From contig JBIICN010000003.1 of the NCBI GenBank assembly GCA_044238845.1, positions 94,971 to 158,970 on the forward strand: DNA of 64,000 bases. The letters are read 5' to 3'. This stretch comes from UBA4416 sp044238845. GTDB lineage: Bacteria; Bacteroidota; Bacteroidia; B-17B0; Aurantibacillaceae. How positions within the stretch are numbered: position 1 is the first letter of the stretch; the number at the start of each line of letters is the position of its first letter. Position numbers and translations under genes: made by a program. The notes below the pieces were generated by a model. That model had not been told where the DNA came from. It worked only from the letters and a program-made list of their open reading frames with translations, and made no database searches. This document shows positions 53,179 to 62,680 of the stretch, one piece after another.

Positions 53179-54843
53179 ATGAGTTCAGGCAAAGAAACAC
53201 CCCGACAAAAGATGATAGGCATGATGTACCTAGTACTAACAGCCCTTTTAGCCCTTAATGTATCTAAAGAAATTCTACAAGGATTTGTGATGGTGGACGA
53301 AAGCATCGGCAAATCGAAAGTGATTTTGGATGAGAATAATAGTCGCATTCAAAAAGCTTTTGAAGCCTATGTGAATGATGGAAACTTTGAAGCAAAACCT
53401 TATTTGCTAAAATCTATTGAAACTCAAAAAAGTATCCGAATTGTTGATGCTTACATCGATAGCATGAAAGTCATCATCGCCAGAAAAACAGAAGGTGTTT
53501 CTAAAAGTGATACATCACAGCTACGATTTATGGAAAAATTAGATGATTTTGATACACCCACCTATTTACTAATTGGGTCCGACGAAACTAAGCCTATTGA
53601 TTCGAAATTCTCTGCTAAAGACTTAAGACTGCAGCTTACTACTTTGCATACTGATTTATTAAGTTTAATTGATAATATGCAGAAAAACACAAAAACCAAA
53701 CTAGATGATGCAACCATCAATACCTTAAAACAAAAACTATCTACGATTAAACCAGTTGATAGAAACTTAGAAAAAGAAGGGATTAAACTGAATTGGGAAC
53801 TAGAAAATTTTTACCATATGCCTTTAGCAGCAGTCATCACTAATTTAGACAAGATACAGGCTGATATGAAAAATTTAGAATCTGAGTTTTTGCATACCTT
53901 TGCCGCTGCTTCCAGCAAATTTTTATTTAAAGCCGATAAACTACATGCCGATGTAGTAGCACCAAGTGCTTACGTATTATCAGGTCAACCTTTTAAAGCC
54001 AACATTGTATTAGGAGCATCAAGTAGTGAATTTACTCCTGACAGAATGGAAGTTTTAGTTGGTGGGGTTTATGATACAACTTCAAAAAAATTAACTAATC
54101 CAGGAACTCCTTTGGCAATTAAAGATGGCATGGGTGCATATGAAGCCATGACAAACAACGTTGGTCAAAAAGAATTGAAAGGAGTCATTAAATACAAAAA
54201 TTCGAGAGGCGAATACGAATACTATAATTTTAATTATGAGTATACAGTGGCTCCTCCTTTTAGTGCCGTAGCTGCTGACAATATGAACATCTTTTATGCA
54301 GGGATTGAAAATCCAGTAAGCGCCACGTGTGCAGGCTTTTCTCCATCCGATTTAAAATTAACAATAAATGGTTGCGGTGCAGAAGCTAAATTAACTAGTG
54401 CAGGTAAATATATTGTAACTGCCAAGAATTCGGGAACTTGTAGCGTAACAGTAGCAGCAAAGGTAAATGGAACCTATCAACAACAAGGTCCTATAAAGGT
54501 ATTTAGAGTAAAAGAGATTCCATCGCCAGTATTGAAAATGGGTGGTAAAGTAGCCACTACTAATTTGGAGTTTAGTAGAACTGAATTAAGACAAATAGGT
54601 GGTTTTGGGGCTGAATCAGTTGGTTTTATGTTTCCGGCAAATTTTGTGGTTAAAAGTTTTGAAGTATTAGTGCAAGGAGGTGGAACATTTACTTGTATAA
54701 ATAATAATTTATCTCCCGAAGCAAAAACCGCATTAAACAATATGCGCCCAGGACAAATAGCATATATTGATAATATTAAGGTACAGACTCCTAAACAAAA
54801 TATTATTACAATTCCTTCTGTAAAATTTAAGGTTAAATCTTAA
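53179..54843 (+). CDS. gldM: Gliding motility/type IX secretion protein GldM (PorM)
   Basis: A 554-residue protein starting with the conserved GldM cytoplasmic segment (Lys-Glu-Thr-Pro-Arg-Gln-Lys-Met-Ile-Gly-Met-Met-Tyr-Leu-Val) followed by its single transmembrane helix (about 14-30). The rest is periplasmic: helical up to about 240, then beta domains as in the known GldM/PorM structures. GldM pairs with GldL to form the proton-driven motor of the type IX system. Normally gldK, gldL, gldM and gldN are adjacent; here gldM stands alone between lysC and unrelated genes. It may be a paralogue or a dispersed copy. A bidirectional terminator follows. Confidence 0.93.
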   Translation: MSSGKETPRQKMIGMMYLVLTALLALNVSKEILQGFVMVDESIGKSKVILDENNSRIQKAFEAYVNDGNFEAKPYLLKSIETQKSIRIVDAYIDSMKVIIARKTEGVSKSDTSQLRFMEKLDDFDTPTYLLIGSDETKPIDSKFSAKDLRLQLTTLHTDLLSLIDNMQKNTKTKLDDATINTLKQKLSTIKPVDRNLEKEGIKLNWELENFYHMPLAAVITNLDKIQADMKNLESEFLHTFAAASSKFLFKADKLHADVVAPSAYVLSGQPFKANIVLGASSSEFTPDRMEVLVGGVYDTTSKKLTNPGTPLAIKDGMGAYEAMTNNVGQKELKGVIKYKNSRGEYEYYNFNYEYTVAPPFSAVAADNMNIFYAGIENPVSATCAGFSPSDLKLTINGCGAEAKLTSAGKYIVTAKNSGTCSVTVAAKVNGTYQQQGPIKVFRVKEIPSPVLKMGGKVATTNLEFSRTELRQIGGFGAESVGFMFPANFVVKSFEVLVQGGGTFTCINNNLSPEAKTALNNMRPGQIAYIDNIKVQTPKQNIITIPSVKFKVKS

Positions 54844-54849
54844 AATAAA

Positions 54850-54878
54850 AAAGCTCCTTCAAAAATTGAAGGAGCTTT
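54850..54878. terminator. Bidirectional terminator after gldM
   Basis: AAAGCTCCTTCAA (54850-54862) and TTGAAGGAGCTTT (54866-54878) form a perfect 13-bp stem with loop AAA. The stem core is identical to the one at 61531-61561. Confidence 0.85.
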
Positions 54879-54895
54879 AACAAAAACAAAATATA

Positions 54896-55303
54896 TTACT
54901 TGCAATTCTCGAGACATTGCATCAATTGATTAGATATAAACGTATTTGAATTACCCAGTTGTTCCCAAAACTGAAATTTAAATAGCTCTCCTTGATTGCT
55001 TCCGTATATTAAATAATAAACACCTTCTCCTTTTTCAAAATAATAATTGGTAAACTTTAAATTCAATTCTGGTATTTCTAAATCAGAATGTTTTGTCTCA
55101 GAGCCTGTTGGCATATCCCTATACCAATTAGCTATTTTAATGACTTGGCAAAAATGAATAGTCCGCTTTTCTGATACAAATTCTTTAAAATCGTTTTGAA
55201 GGCGAATAGATATTTCACAATGATTTTCTAAGAAACTTTTTTCGATAAGCAATCGAATATAATTTCCGCTATTATTAGGATTGTATATAGTGACGGCGTT
55301 CAT
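54896..55303 (-). CDS. Small protein of unknown function
   Basis: A 135-residue protein without signal peptide; mixed alpha/beta, with an acidic middle part. No family is recognised. It is convergent with gldM, and 47 bases downstream of the secreted-protein gene at 55351-56736 on the same strand, so it may be the last gene of that unit. Confidence 0.65.
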   Translation of the reverse strand: MNAVTIYNPNNSGNYIRLLIEKSFLENHCEISIRLQNDFKEFVSEKRTIHFCQVIKIANWYRDMPTGSETKHSDLEIPELNLKFTNYYFEKGEGVYYLIYGSNQGELFKFQFWEQLGNSNTFISNQLMQCLENCK

Positions 55304-55350
55304 TAGTAATTAAGCCAATTTTACAGAGCCTAGACTATTTATAAGTATAA

Positions 55351-56736
55351 TTAAAATGGAATGGCTTCACTCAAAGTTGGCACAGAAACCAAGAATAACG
55401 TATTATCTCTAATTATCAATTTAATGCTATTATTCTGAAACAAAGGCCTCAAATATAAGTCGCCACCATTTTGCTTGATCAACTTGGCATTCATTCCTGC
55501 AGCCTTATACTGCTCTTTCAATTCCGGTTTTGTTAGACACGATTCTCTTTTAAATTCAGCATTTATTTTTATAAAATTTTCTGTCGTTCCAGAACCCGGC
55601 TTGCCGTAGTAACTTTCATACACACTAATTCCATCTACTGTACATTGTTTGTCCTTAGCTTCTTTCAAAATCTTATATAGATCTAAGGCCATTTTTTCCG
55701 GACTATTTTCAGGATCAAAAAACTGCACTAATAATTTCAAGTCTTGCTCTTGATTGAAGCTTAATTTTTCAATAGCCTTTTGTAATTGCTTTGCCTTTAG
55801 TTTCAATGCGCCTTCTGTATCTGGAGCAAACTGATAAAAAGCTGTATTTTTATAAATCTTATCAAAATTTACTTGTCCAAAACATGCTAATAATGGCCCT
55901 ATGTATTTAATGGTAGATCTATCATTTTCATGATTGTCTCTAATCATTAAATCAACAATATTCCATTTAGCATTTTCTAGTTTTACCTGTAATGCTACGT
56001 TTACAATATAATTATCGGTCAATGTTGCGTCATCAATAATGTCGCCAGTATTAGAGTTATATTCTTGTCCTTTAATTTCAAAAAACCATGTTTGTTCTTT
56101 GGCATTATCTATCTTTTCACCTTTACAATAAATAGAATCAATTCGCGAAAAATGCTTTAAAGCTTCCACGCTTCCGTTAAATCCTGTTTCATCATTACCT
56201 CCATAAAGCTGACCGTTTTTAAGTGGAAATTTTTTTATACCTCCCACCAACAATGCAATTTTTGATTTACTATCATTCGCTACTCCACCAATAACTCTTG
56301 GACTTCCTAACTCAACATTATAATATTCCCATTGATTTGTTAATACATCATTTTTTAAACGAGAATATTTAACACCAACAGGTACTTGATAAATAGTGCC
56401 ATTAGCATCTTTTGGCGTAGTTACGGTGATGTAGGTTATACATCTATCATATGGCATAGAAATTGGGAATAACTCCGCGCATCTATCACTTGTATACTTT
56501 CCAAAATAAGGATCCACCTCTTTATCTTCCGCACTGCTATAATATTTCTTAGAAAAAGTGCATTTAGTCACATCAGCATTATAGTCTAATTTCAAAAGTC
56601 CTCTCAAAAAATCAGAACTTTTAGCTTTCGCTAAAGCATCATCCACACTAGGATAAGCAGGAATTGTTTGCGACTTTATCTCACTAAATATGCCTGTAGC
56701 GATAATCGTTAGCGATAGAATAATTTTCTTTATCAT
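55351..56736 (-). CDS. Secreted protein of unknown function
   Basis: A 461-residue exported protein with signal peptide 1-22 (ending Glu-Ile-Lys-Ser-Gln). It has several cysteines in the mature part (for example Thr-Lys-Cys-Thr, Asp-Arg-Cys-Ala, Asp-Arg-Cys-Ile), and no recognised domain. It starts ten bases after the stop of the SBBP/type IX cargo gene, so the two are probably coexpressed and may work together at the surface. Confidence 0.75.
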   Translation of the reverse strand: MIKKIILSLTIIATGIFSEIKSQTIPAYPSVDDALAKAKSSDFLRGLLKLDYNADVTKCTFSKKYYSSAEDKEVDPYFGKYTSDRCAELFPISMPYDRCITYITVTTPKDANGTIYQVPVGVKYSRLKNDVLTNQWEYYNVELGSPRVIGGVANDSKSKIALLVGGIKKFPLKNGQLYGGNDETGFNGSVEALKHFSRIDSIYCKGEKIDNAKEQTWFFEIKGQEYNSNTGDIIDDATLTDNYIVNVALQVKLENAKWNIVDLMIRDNHENDRSTIKYIGPLLACFGQVNFDKIYKNTAFYQFAPDTEGALKLKAKQLQKAIEKLSFNQEQDLKLLVQFFDPENSPEKMALDLYKILKEAKDKQCTVDGISVYESYYGKPGSGTTENFIKINAEFKRESCLTKPELKEQYKAAGMNAKLIKQNGGDLYLRPLFQNNSIKLIIRDNTLFLVSVPTLSEAIPF

Positions 56737-56746
56737 AATATTTAAT

Positions 56747-58912
56747 TTATTGTTTAACTATTTTTTTTGTAAATGAATTAGATTCGCCCTTCACTATTAA
56801 TTGATAGATGCCCGCATTTAACTGACTTAAATCAAGTTCCGTTTCGTTAGATGACGATTGTTTTTCAAAAACTATTTTCCCTAAACCATCAACTATAGTA
56901 ATACTTGAATTATAGAAAGAATTTTTAATGGTTATTAAATTAACAAACGGATTAGGGAACACAAGAACATTTGAATCACTTTCTAATTGATTGATACCTG
57001 TGCATAAAGAAACAGATTGAGTAAAAGTAGCATACCCTGGGCAACCATATACATCATCTCCATTTATTGAATATAAAGTATTTGTTGTTGGAGTAACTAC
57101 GATAGAATTCCCAGAAGAAGAATTACTCCATGTATAAGTAGTTGCACCGGTTGCTGTTAAGGTTGCTGATTCCCCAACACAAATAAGTGTATTACTAGTC
57201 ACTATATTTATATTCGCTAAATCATGGAGCGTGACAATAATAGGCGTTCTTATATTATTTGGCATACACGTATTATTTTCTGCATAATAGGTGTAAGTGC
57301 CTACAGATGGCGGAGTAATCGTAAAAGTATTTCCAGTACTTAAAGACCTTGTACTTACTGGAGAATCATACCAAAGTATAACACCTGTGCCAGATGCTGT
57401 AAGTGTTAATCCATATGTTAAACACTGGTCTAACAATGTTGTTGTGTTAATAGCTAATGAAGGTGTTGAACATGCTCCCATTTTATGAATATAACAATCG
57501 CTACCACCTTTATTTGGTAATATAAATTCTGGCAAATTCGGATCGGCATCTAATATATTATAGTAGTAACCTGTAGTATAGATATATCCTAAAGCATTTG
57601 TCAAAATAACATTTCCACCGCTATTAGTACTAACTCCGCCGCCAAGTTTGCGTGCCCACGAAAAATTATTTGTAGCGTCTAACTTTAAAATATATGCTGT
57701 AGAAACAAGAGAAGTTAATGTATAAGTATTGGCACTAATATCGAAATCTGTTGTGTTTGTAAATGAGCCTGTTATATATTGATTATTTGAAGCATCTACA
57801 AAAATAGAAGTTGCATTATCATTGCCTAAAGCACTTCCAAAAGGTGTTACATTCGAAAAATTCCCTACAGGGTCTAACTTTAATATAAAAGCATCTTTCC
57901 CTCCATTAGAAGTTGCTGTGTAGCTCGCAGATGTGCTAGGATCAAAGTCAACAGTATTTACATATTCTCCAACTACATATACATTATTTGTAATATCTAA
58001 AGTAATACCATACCCATAATCTTGGCCTGTACCTCCCATACTTCTTGCCCATACTAAACTTCCATTATTATCTATTTTTGAAACAAAAACATCTCTTGCC
58101 CCATTAGAACTTAAATTAAATGTTGATGCACTAGGATCAAAATCACATGTGCCATTAAATGTACCTACAAAATATACGTTGCCTGTAGCATCTATTGTCA
58201 TTGCATTTAAGTCATCTACACCTGAACCTCCTATTTGTTTTACCCAAATAAAGTTTCCACTAGCATCAAGCTTTAAAATAAAAATATCTCTAGCTGCACA
58301 AGTTAAATTAACTATCGGAACATTGGGATCGAAATCAACAGTGCCCGCAAAATAACCCCCAATTAAAACATTACCCGATGCATCCACTTTTATTGATGAA
58401 CCAGAATCTGACCCTGCGCCACCGACGTTTTTTGCCCAAATAAAATTTCCATTAGCATCTAATTTGGAAATAAAAATATCATCAATACCATTTAAAATAG
58501 CAACTCCAACACCTGGATCAAAATCTACAGTTCCATAAAATTGTCCCGTTGTATATATATTACCGGAACCATCTATTGCTATGGCAAAACCATAACTGTT
58601 TCCTCCTCCTGTTGAAATTACCTCACTGAAACTTTTAGCCCAAACAAAATTACCATTGACATCTAATTTGGAAATAAATGTAGCCCCAACTGGTCCAGCG
58701 CCTAATTTATACACCCCAACTCCTGGATCAAAATCAACGGTATCTGTAAAAAAACCAGTAGTATAAACGTTACCGGAAGCATCCAATACCATCCCTTTTC
58801 CATTTTCCTGCCCAGTTCCTCCAATTCCTTTTGCCCACTCTAAGGCAGGATTTTGAGCAGATAAAATTAACATGTGAATACATGCGAATAATAATAGTAC
58901 AATTTTTTTCAT
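56747..58912 (-). CDS. SBBP beta-propeller protein with type IX sorting domain
   Basis: A 721-residue exported protein with signal peptide 1-19. Residues about 25-470 contain seven copies of a repeat with Gly-Asn-Val-Tyr-x-x-Gly and Thr-Val-Asp-Phe-Asp-Pro (the last copies degenerate to Asp-Ala-Asp-Pro), which fits a seven-bladed SBBP propeller. A beta-rich Ig-like section follows at about 480-640. The last 75 residues are a type A C-terminal sorting domain: Val-Phe-Pro-Asn-Pro-Phe, then strands ending Gly-Ile-Tyr-Gln-Leu-Ile-Val and Lys-Lys-Ile-Val-Lys-Gln. It is therefore exported by the type IX system and presumably attached at the surface. Ten bases separate it from the next gene. Confidence 0.93.
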   Translation of the reverse strand: MKKIVLLLFACIHMLILSAQNPALEWAKGIGGTGQENGKGMVLDASGNVYTTGFFTDTVDFDPGVGVYKLGAGPVGATFISKLDVNGNFVWAKSFSEVISTGGGNSYGFAIAIDGSGNIYTTGQFYGTVDFDPGVGVAILNGIDDIFISKLDANGNFIWAKNVGGAGSDSGSSIKVDASGNVLIGGYFAGTVDFDPNVPIVNLTCAARDIFILKLDASGNFIWVKQIGGSGVDDLNAMTIDATGNVYFVGTFNGTCDFDPSASTFNLSSNGARDVFVSKIDNNGSLVWARSMGGTGQDYGYGITLDITNNVYVVGEYVNTVDFDPSTSASYTATSNGGKDAFILKLDPVGNFSNVTPFGSALGNDNATSIFVDASNNQYITGSFTNTTDFDISANTYTLTSLVSTAYILKLDATNNFSWARKLGGGVSTNSGGNVILTNALGYIYTTGYYYNILDADPNLPEFILPNKGGSDCYIHKMGACSTPSLAINTTTLLDQCLTYGLTLTASGTGVILWYDSPVSTRSLSTGNTFTITPPSVGTYTYYAENNTCMPNNIRTPIIVTLHDLANINIVTSNTLICVGESATLTATGATTYTWSNSSSGNSIVVTPTTNTLYSINGDDVYGCPGYATFTQSVSLCTGINQLESDSNVLVFPNPFVNLITIKNSFYNSSITIVDGLGKIVFEKQSSSNETELDLSQLNAGIYQLIVKGESNSFTKKIVKQ

Positions 58913-59023
58913 GAGATTAATTTTTATGGATTAAAATTGCATTAATATACCCAGAGACTAAAAAAAACAGGGCCAATGCCTTCCTTTTTTGAGTAAATGA
59001 GGTTATATTTATAGTAACTGATT

Positions 59024-60799
59024 ATGAAGAATCTATATCGTTTAATTCTGTTTTTATGTTTAACTAATTCCTTGATTGCTCAACTGGAACAGAAAACCAT
59101 TGATAGATTAAATTATTTAGCTGACAGCTTAAGTGAAAAACAAACAGATTCTGCTCTTATATTGGCGCATAAAGCAATTCGACTTTCTAAAACCATAAAC
59201 TACAAAAAAGGTATTGCTGAGTCAAGTAACAATATAGCAGTATGTCAAGATATAAAAGGCAATTCGGTCGAAGCCATAAAACTGTTTATTTCAACCATCA
59301 AACTATTTGAAGAACTAGAAGACACTAACAAAATTGCCCAATGCTATTCTCAAATGGGGATCTCATACTTTTTTCAATATCAGTATGAAAACGCACAACT
59401 ATACTATCAAAAAGCAATTAATCTTTACTTAAAAACTAAAAATAAAAAAGAGCTTGCTGGGGTACTGATTAATCAAGGCATTGTTTACACTTACACAAAT
59501 AAATACAACGAAGCTGAAAAAAATTATTTAGATGCACTAAACATCTATCAAGAAGAAAACAACATTGCTGGTTTATCACCAACTTATAACTCGTTGGCAA
59601 AAATTTATTTTGCTAAAAAGAATTACGAAAAAGCTATTGAATATTACAAACAATCTGAAAAATATAGCATCGAATCAAACAATTCGTTTAATCTAATTTC
59701 AACCTATAATTCATTAGCAATAGTATATAAAGAGTTAAAAAAATATGATGACGCAAAAATGTACTCAGAAAAAAGCATTGCTATTAGTAAGCAGATTGGA
59801 GCATTAGAACGAGAAATGTTCTGTCATGAAACTATGGCTGATGTTTTATTCTCGATGGGAGATTATAAAAATGCTTATGAAAGTTTTAAGAATTACTCAT
59901 CTATTAAAGATAGCATTTTTACTACAGATAAGAACGATGCCATTGCCGAAATGCAAGCAAAATTTGACGTAGAAAAGAACCAACAAAAAGTAACAGAAAT
60001 TGAGCTAAAGAAAAAAACTGATGATGAAACCAATTCAAAACAACGTTTTCTATTAATCATCGTCATCATTGTGATTTTAATTTCTTTAGTATTTACAATG
60101 ATACTTGTTAGAAATAAACAAAAAGTAAATAGTTTACTAGAGCAAAAAAATACCGCTATTCAAGCAAATCTTGAGCAAAAAGAACTAATGATGAGCGAAA
60201 TTCATCATCGTGTGAAAAATAATTTGCAAATGGTATCTTCTATTTTAGATTTGCAAGGAAGAGATTTAACTGATGAAAAATCGATTCGAGTGATAGACGA
60301 TAGTTTAAGTCGTATTAATGCCATTTCATTGATTCATCAGCGTTTATATCAATCTGAAAACATAAGAGGAATTAAAATTAATACCTACTTGCAAGAGTTA
60401 GCCTTTGATATTATCAAAAATTTTTCGTCAACTGCACAAATAAATCCTATCGATTTACAATGTCATATTGATGATTTAGACATGGATTTAGAATCTGCTA
60501 TTCCAATTGGTTTAATCACAGCCGAATTGATTACTAATTCCTGCAAGTATGCATTTAATGGTATTCCACATCCTAAAATCTCCATCAACTTAACTAAACA
60601 AAACACTAACTTAATATTAACTATTACTGATAATGGCGTTGGTAAAGAACAATCTGTAAACACATCAGGAACTTCATTTGGCACTAAATTAATCAAATCC
60701 TTATCACGTAAATTGCGTGCTGAAATATCAGAAGATTCAACTTCAAACGGAACTAGCATTCAACTAAAAATTACTAACTTTAAATTGTATGGCAACTAA
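59024..60799 (+). CDS. TPR sensor histidine kinase (HisKA_2 type)
   Basis: A 591-residue membrane kinase. Signal peptide at 1-20. Five or more tetratricopeptide repeats at about 70-290 in the periplasm. Transmembrane helix at about 342-363 (Leu-Ile-Ile-Val-Ile-Ile-Val-Ile-Leu-Ile). The phospho-accepting region is Ser-Glu-Ile-His394-His395-Arg-Val-Lys-Asn-Asn, the HisKA_2 type. The ATP-binding domain shows Leu-Ile-Thr-Asn-Ser-Cys-Lys-Tyr-Ala-Phe (N box), Thr-Asp-Asn-Gly-Val-Gly and Gly-Thr-Ser-Phe-Gly. It overlaps the LytTR regulator gene by 11 bases and will phosphorylate it. The signal is unknown; TPRs suggest protein sensing. Confidence 0.94.
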   Translation: MKNLYRLILFLCLTNSLIAQLEQKTIDRLNYLADSLSEKQTDSALILAHKAIRLSKTINYKKGIAESSNNIAVCQDIKGNSVEAIKLFISTIKLFEELEDTNKIAQCYSQMGISYFFQYQYENAQLYYQKAINLYLKTKNKKELAGVLINQGIVYTYTNKYNEAEKNYLDALNIYQEENNIAGLSPTYNSLAKIYFAKKNYEKAIEYYKQSEKYSIESNNSFNLISTYNSLAIVYKELKKYDDAKMYSEKSIAISKQIGALEREMFCHETMADVLFSMGDYKNAYESFKNYSSIKDSIFTTDKNDAIAEMQAKFDVEKNQQKVTEIELKKKTDDETNSKQRFLLIIVIIVILISLVFTMILVRNKQKVNSLLEQKNTAIQANLEQKELMMSEIHHRVKNNLQMVSSILDLQGRDLTDEKSIRVIDDSLSRINAISLIHQRLYQSENIRGIKINTYLQELAFDIIKNFSSTAQINPIDLQCHIDDLDMDLESAIPIGLITAELITNSCKYAFNGIPHPKISINLTKQNTNLILTITDNGVGKEQSVNTSGTSFGTKLIKSLSRKLRAEISEDSTSNGTSIQLKITNFKLYGN

Positions 60800-61523
60800 T
60801 TTAAAAATAGCAATAGTAGAAGATGAACCTTTAATTGCTGATCATATTGAACAATATGTTTTAGATGCTGGTTTTACTTGTAGTGGGATAGCAGATAATT
60901 TTAATGATGCAAAAGAACTGCTCCAAAAAGAAAGCCCTGATTTAATTTTATTAGATATTAATTTAGGAGATGGACCAGATGGCATTGACATTGCACATTA
61001 CATAAATCTACATTACAAAAAGCCATTTATTTTTATTTCATCTAATACCGATTCCAAAACATTAGAACGAGTGAAACTCACTAACCCATTTGGATTTATT
61101 GTAAAACCTTTTAAAGCTGGTGATATACAAACTCAAATAAATTTAGCGTGGCACAGTTTTAATTTGCAAAAAGAAAATACCCAAGTATCTTTCTCAGATT
61201 CGTTTTTAGTAAACGACCATTTTTTTATTAAGGACAAGCACAGTTTGGTAAAAGTAAATTACGCCGATGTATTATATGCAGAAGCTTGCGATAATTATAG
61301 TATTATCTATACCAAACAAACGAAATATATTTTAAGCTATACCCTAAAAGTAGTGGAAGAAAAACTAAACTTATTTAATTTTTTCAGGACACACCGTTCC
61401 TTTCTAGTAAACCTTAAACACATTGAAAAAGTTAATCCTAAAGAGGTTTTAGTAAATGGGAAAGAAATTCCAGTAAGCGAAAGTAGTCGACAAGAATTAT
61501 TACAGAAATTGAATTTATTTTAG
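60789..61523 (+). CDS. LytTR-family response regulator
   Basis: A 244-residue regulator. Receiver domain at 1-125 with Glu11-Asp12-Glu13 and phospho-acceptor Asp56 in Leu-Leu-Asp-Ile-Asn-Leu, and Lys near 107 (Val-Lys-Pro-Phe). LytTR DNA-binding domain at about 145-240 (Val-Leu-Tyr-Ala-Glu-Ala, Phe-Arg-Thr-His-Arg-Ser-Phe-Leu-Val). It overlaps the kinase gene by 11 bases, the same overlap as the pair at 1-886. A terminator follows. Confidence 0.94.
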   Translation: MATNLKIAIVEDEPLIADHIEQYVLDAGFTCSGIADNFNDAKELLQKESPDLILLDINLGDGPDGIDIAHYINLHYKKPFIFISSNTDSKTLERVKLTNPFGFIVKPFKAGDIQTQINLAWHSFNLQKENTQVSFSDSFLVNDHFFIKDKHSLVKVNYADVLYAEACDNYSIIYTKQTKYILSYTLKVVEEKLNLFNFFRTHRSFLVNLKHIEKVNPKEVLVNGKEIPVSESSRQELLQKLNLF

Positions 61524-61530
61524 GTAATAA

Positions 61531-61561
61531 AAAAAGCTCCTTCAAATTGAAGGAGCTTTTT
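61531..61561. terminator. Bidirectional terminator after the LytTR regulator
   Basis: AAAAAGCTCCTTCAA (61531-61545) and TTGAAGGAGCTTTTT (61547-61561) form a 15-bp stem. A-run and T-run on the two sides make it usable in both directions for the regulator and mrp. Confidence 0.9.
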
Positions 61562-61582
61562 GGTTTTCACTTATAATATTCG

Positions 61583-62677
61583 CTAAACTGTTGCTGGTGT
61601 TTCTTTAACTTTATTTGCATTTAAAATTGCTACTTGTTGAGCTACATTTTGTGCCATTTCTCTAAAAGCTAAGGCTTGTGGTGTTGTTTCTTGCAAAATA
61701 GCTGGGCGTCCTGCATCACCTGCTTCGCGTATACTTTGTACTAAAGGAATTTGTCCTAATAAAGGTAAATTCATTTCGGCTGCTAAATTTTTCGCTCCAT
61801 CTCTTCCAAAAATATAATATTTATTATCTGGTAATTCTTCTGGTGTAAAATAAGCCATGTTCTCAACGATACCTAAAACAGGCACATTTAAAGCAGGCAA
61901 TTTAAATAAAGCAATTCCTTTACGTGCATCAGCTAAAGCAACTTGTTGTGGAGTACTGACTATTACTGCTCCGGTAATTGGCACTGTGCTACATAAAGTA
62001 ATTTGTATATCGCCCGTTCCTGGAGGCAAATCAACTATTAAGTAATCTAATTCTCCCCAAGCGGTATCTGTAAATAATTGTGTTAATGCTTTTGATGCCA
62101 TTGGCCCACGTAAAGCAATTACCTGATCTGGGCCTGCTAAAAAACCAACTGAGTTTAATTTTACTCCATAGCTTTCTACTGGTTTCATTTTTGGTTTGCC
62201 TTCGTATTCACCTTTACCTGGCATATCATTTTGCACATCAAACATAATCGTTTGAGATGGTCCATAGATATCGGCATCTACTAAACCAACCTTAGCACCT
62301 TGCTTAGCTAATGCCACCGCTAAGTTTGCAGAAATAGTAGACTTCCCTACTCCACCTTTACCAGAGGCTACGGCAATAATATTTTTTACTTGCGACAATG
62401 TTCCTAAATCTTTATCACGTGTAGAAGTCACATTAGCTGTCATGTTCACATTCACAATCGCTTCTTTATCAACGTAATGCTTAACCGCATTCACACAAGC
62501 ATTGTGTATCATGTCTTTCATCGGACAAGCTGGTGTCGTTAAAACTACCGTAAACGAAACATTTTTTCCGTCTACTACTACATCTTTAATCATTCCAAGA
62601 GTCACTAAATCTTTTTTAAGATCTGGATCATCTACATATTTTAATGCGTCTATAACGCTATCTATTGTAATTGCCAT
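61583..62677 (-). CDS. mrp: Mrp/NBP35 family Fe-S cluster carrier ATPase
   Basis: A 364-residue P-loop ATPase that carries and inserts Fe-S clusters. The N-terminal MIP18-like (DUF59) domain (1-85) contains Thr-Pro-Ala-Cys-Pro-Met. The deviant Walker A Gly106-Lys-Gly-Gly-Val-Gly-Lys-Ser-Thr114 and Asp-Leu-Pro-Pro-Gly-Thr-Gly-Asp are typical. I do not see the Cys-x-x-Cys cluster motif near the C-terminus; the dimer-bridging cysteines are not obvious, which is seen in some bacterial members. The next gene upstream starts four bases from its start. Confidence 0.94.
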   Translation of the reverse strand: MAITIDSVIDALKYVDDPDLKKDLVTLGMIKDVVVDGKNVSFTVVLTTPACPMKDMIHNACVNAVKHYVDKEAIVNVNMTANVTSTRDKDLGTLSQVKNIIAVASGKGGVGKSTISANLAVALAKQGAKVGLVDADIYGPSQTIMFDVQNDMPGKGEYEGKPKMKPVESYGVKLNSVGFLAGPDQVIALRGPMASKALTQLFTDTAWGELDYLIVDLPPGTGDIQITLCSTVPITGAVIVSTPQQVALADARKGIALFKLPALNVPVLGIVENMAYFTPEELPDNKYYIFGRDGAKNLAAEMNLPLLGQIPLVQSIREAGDAGRPAILQETTPQALAFREMAQNVAQQVAILNANKVKETPATV

Positions 62678-62680
62678 TTT

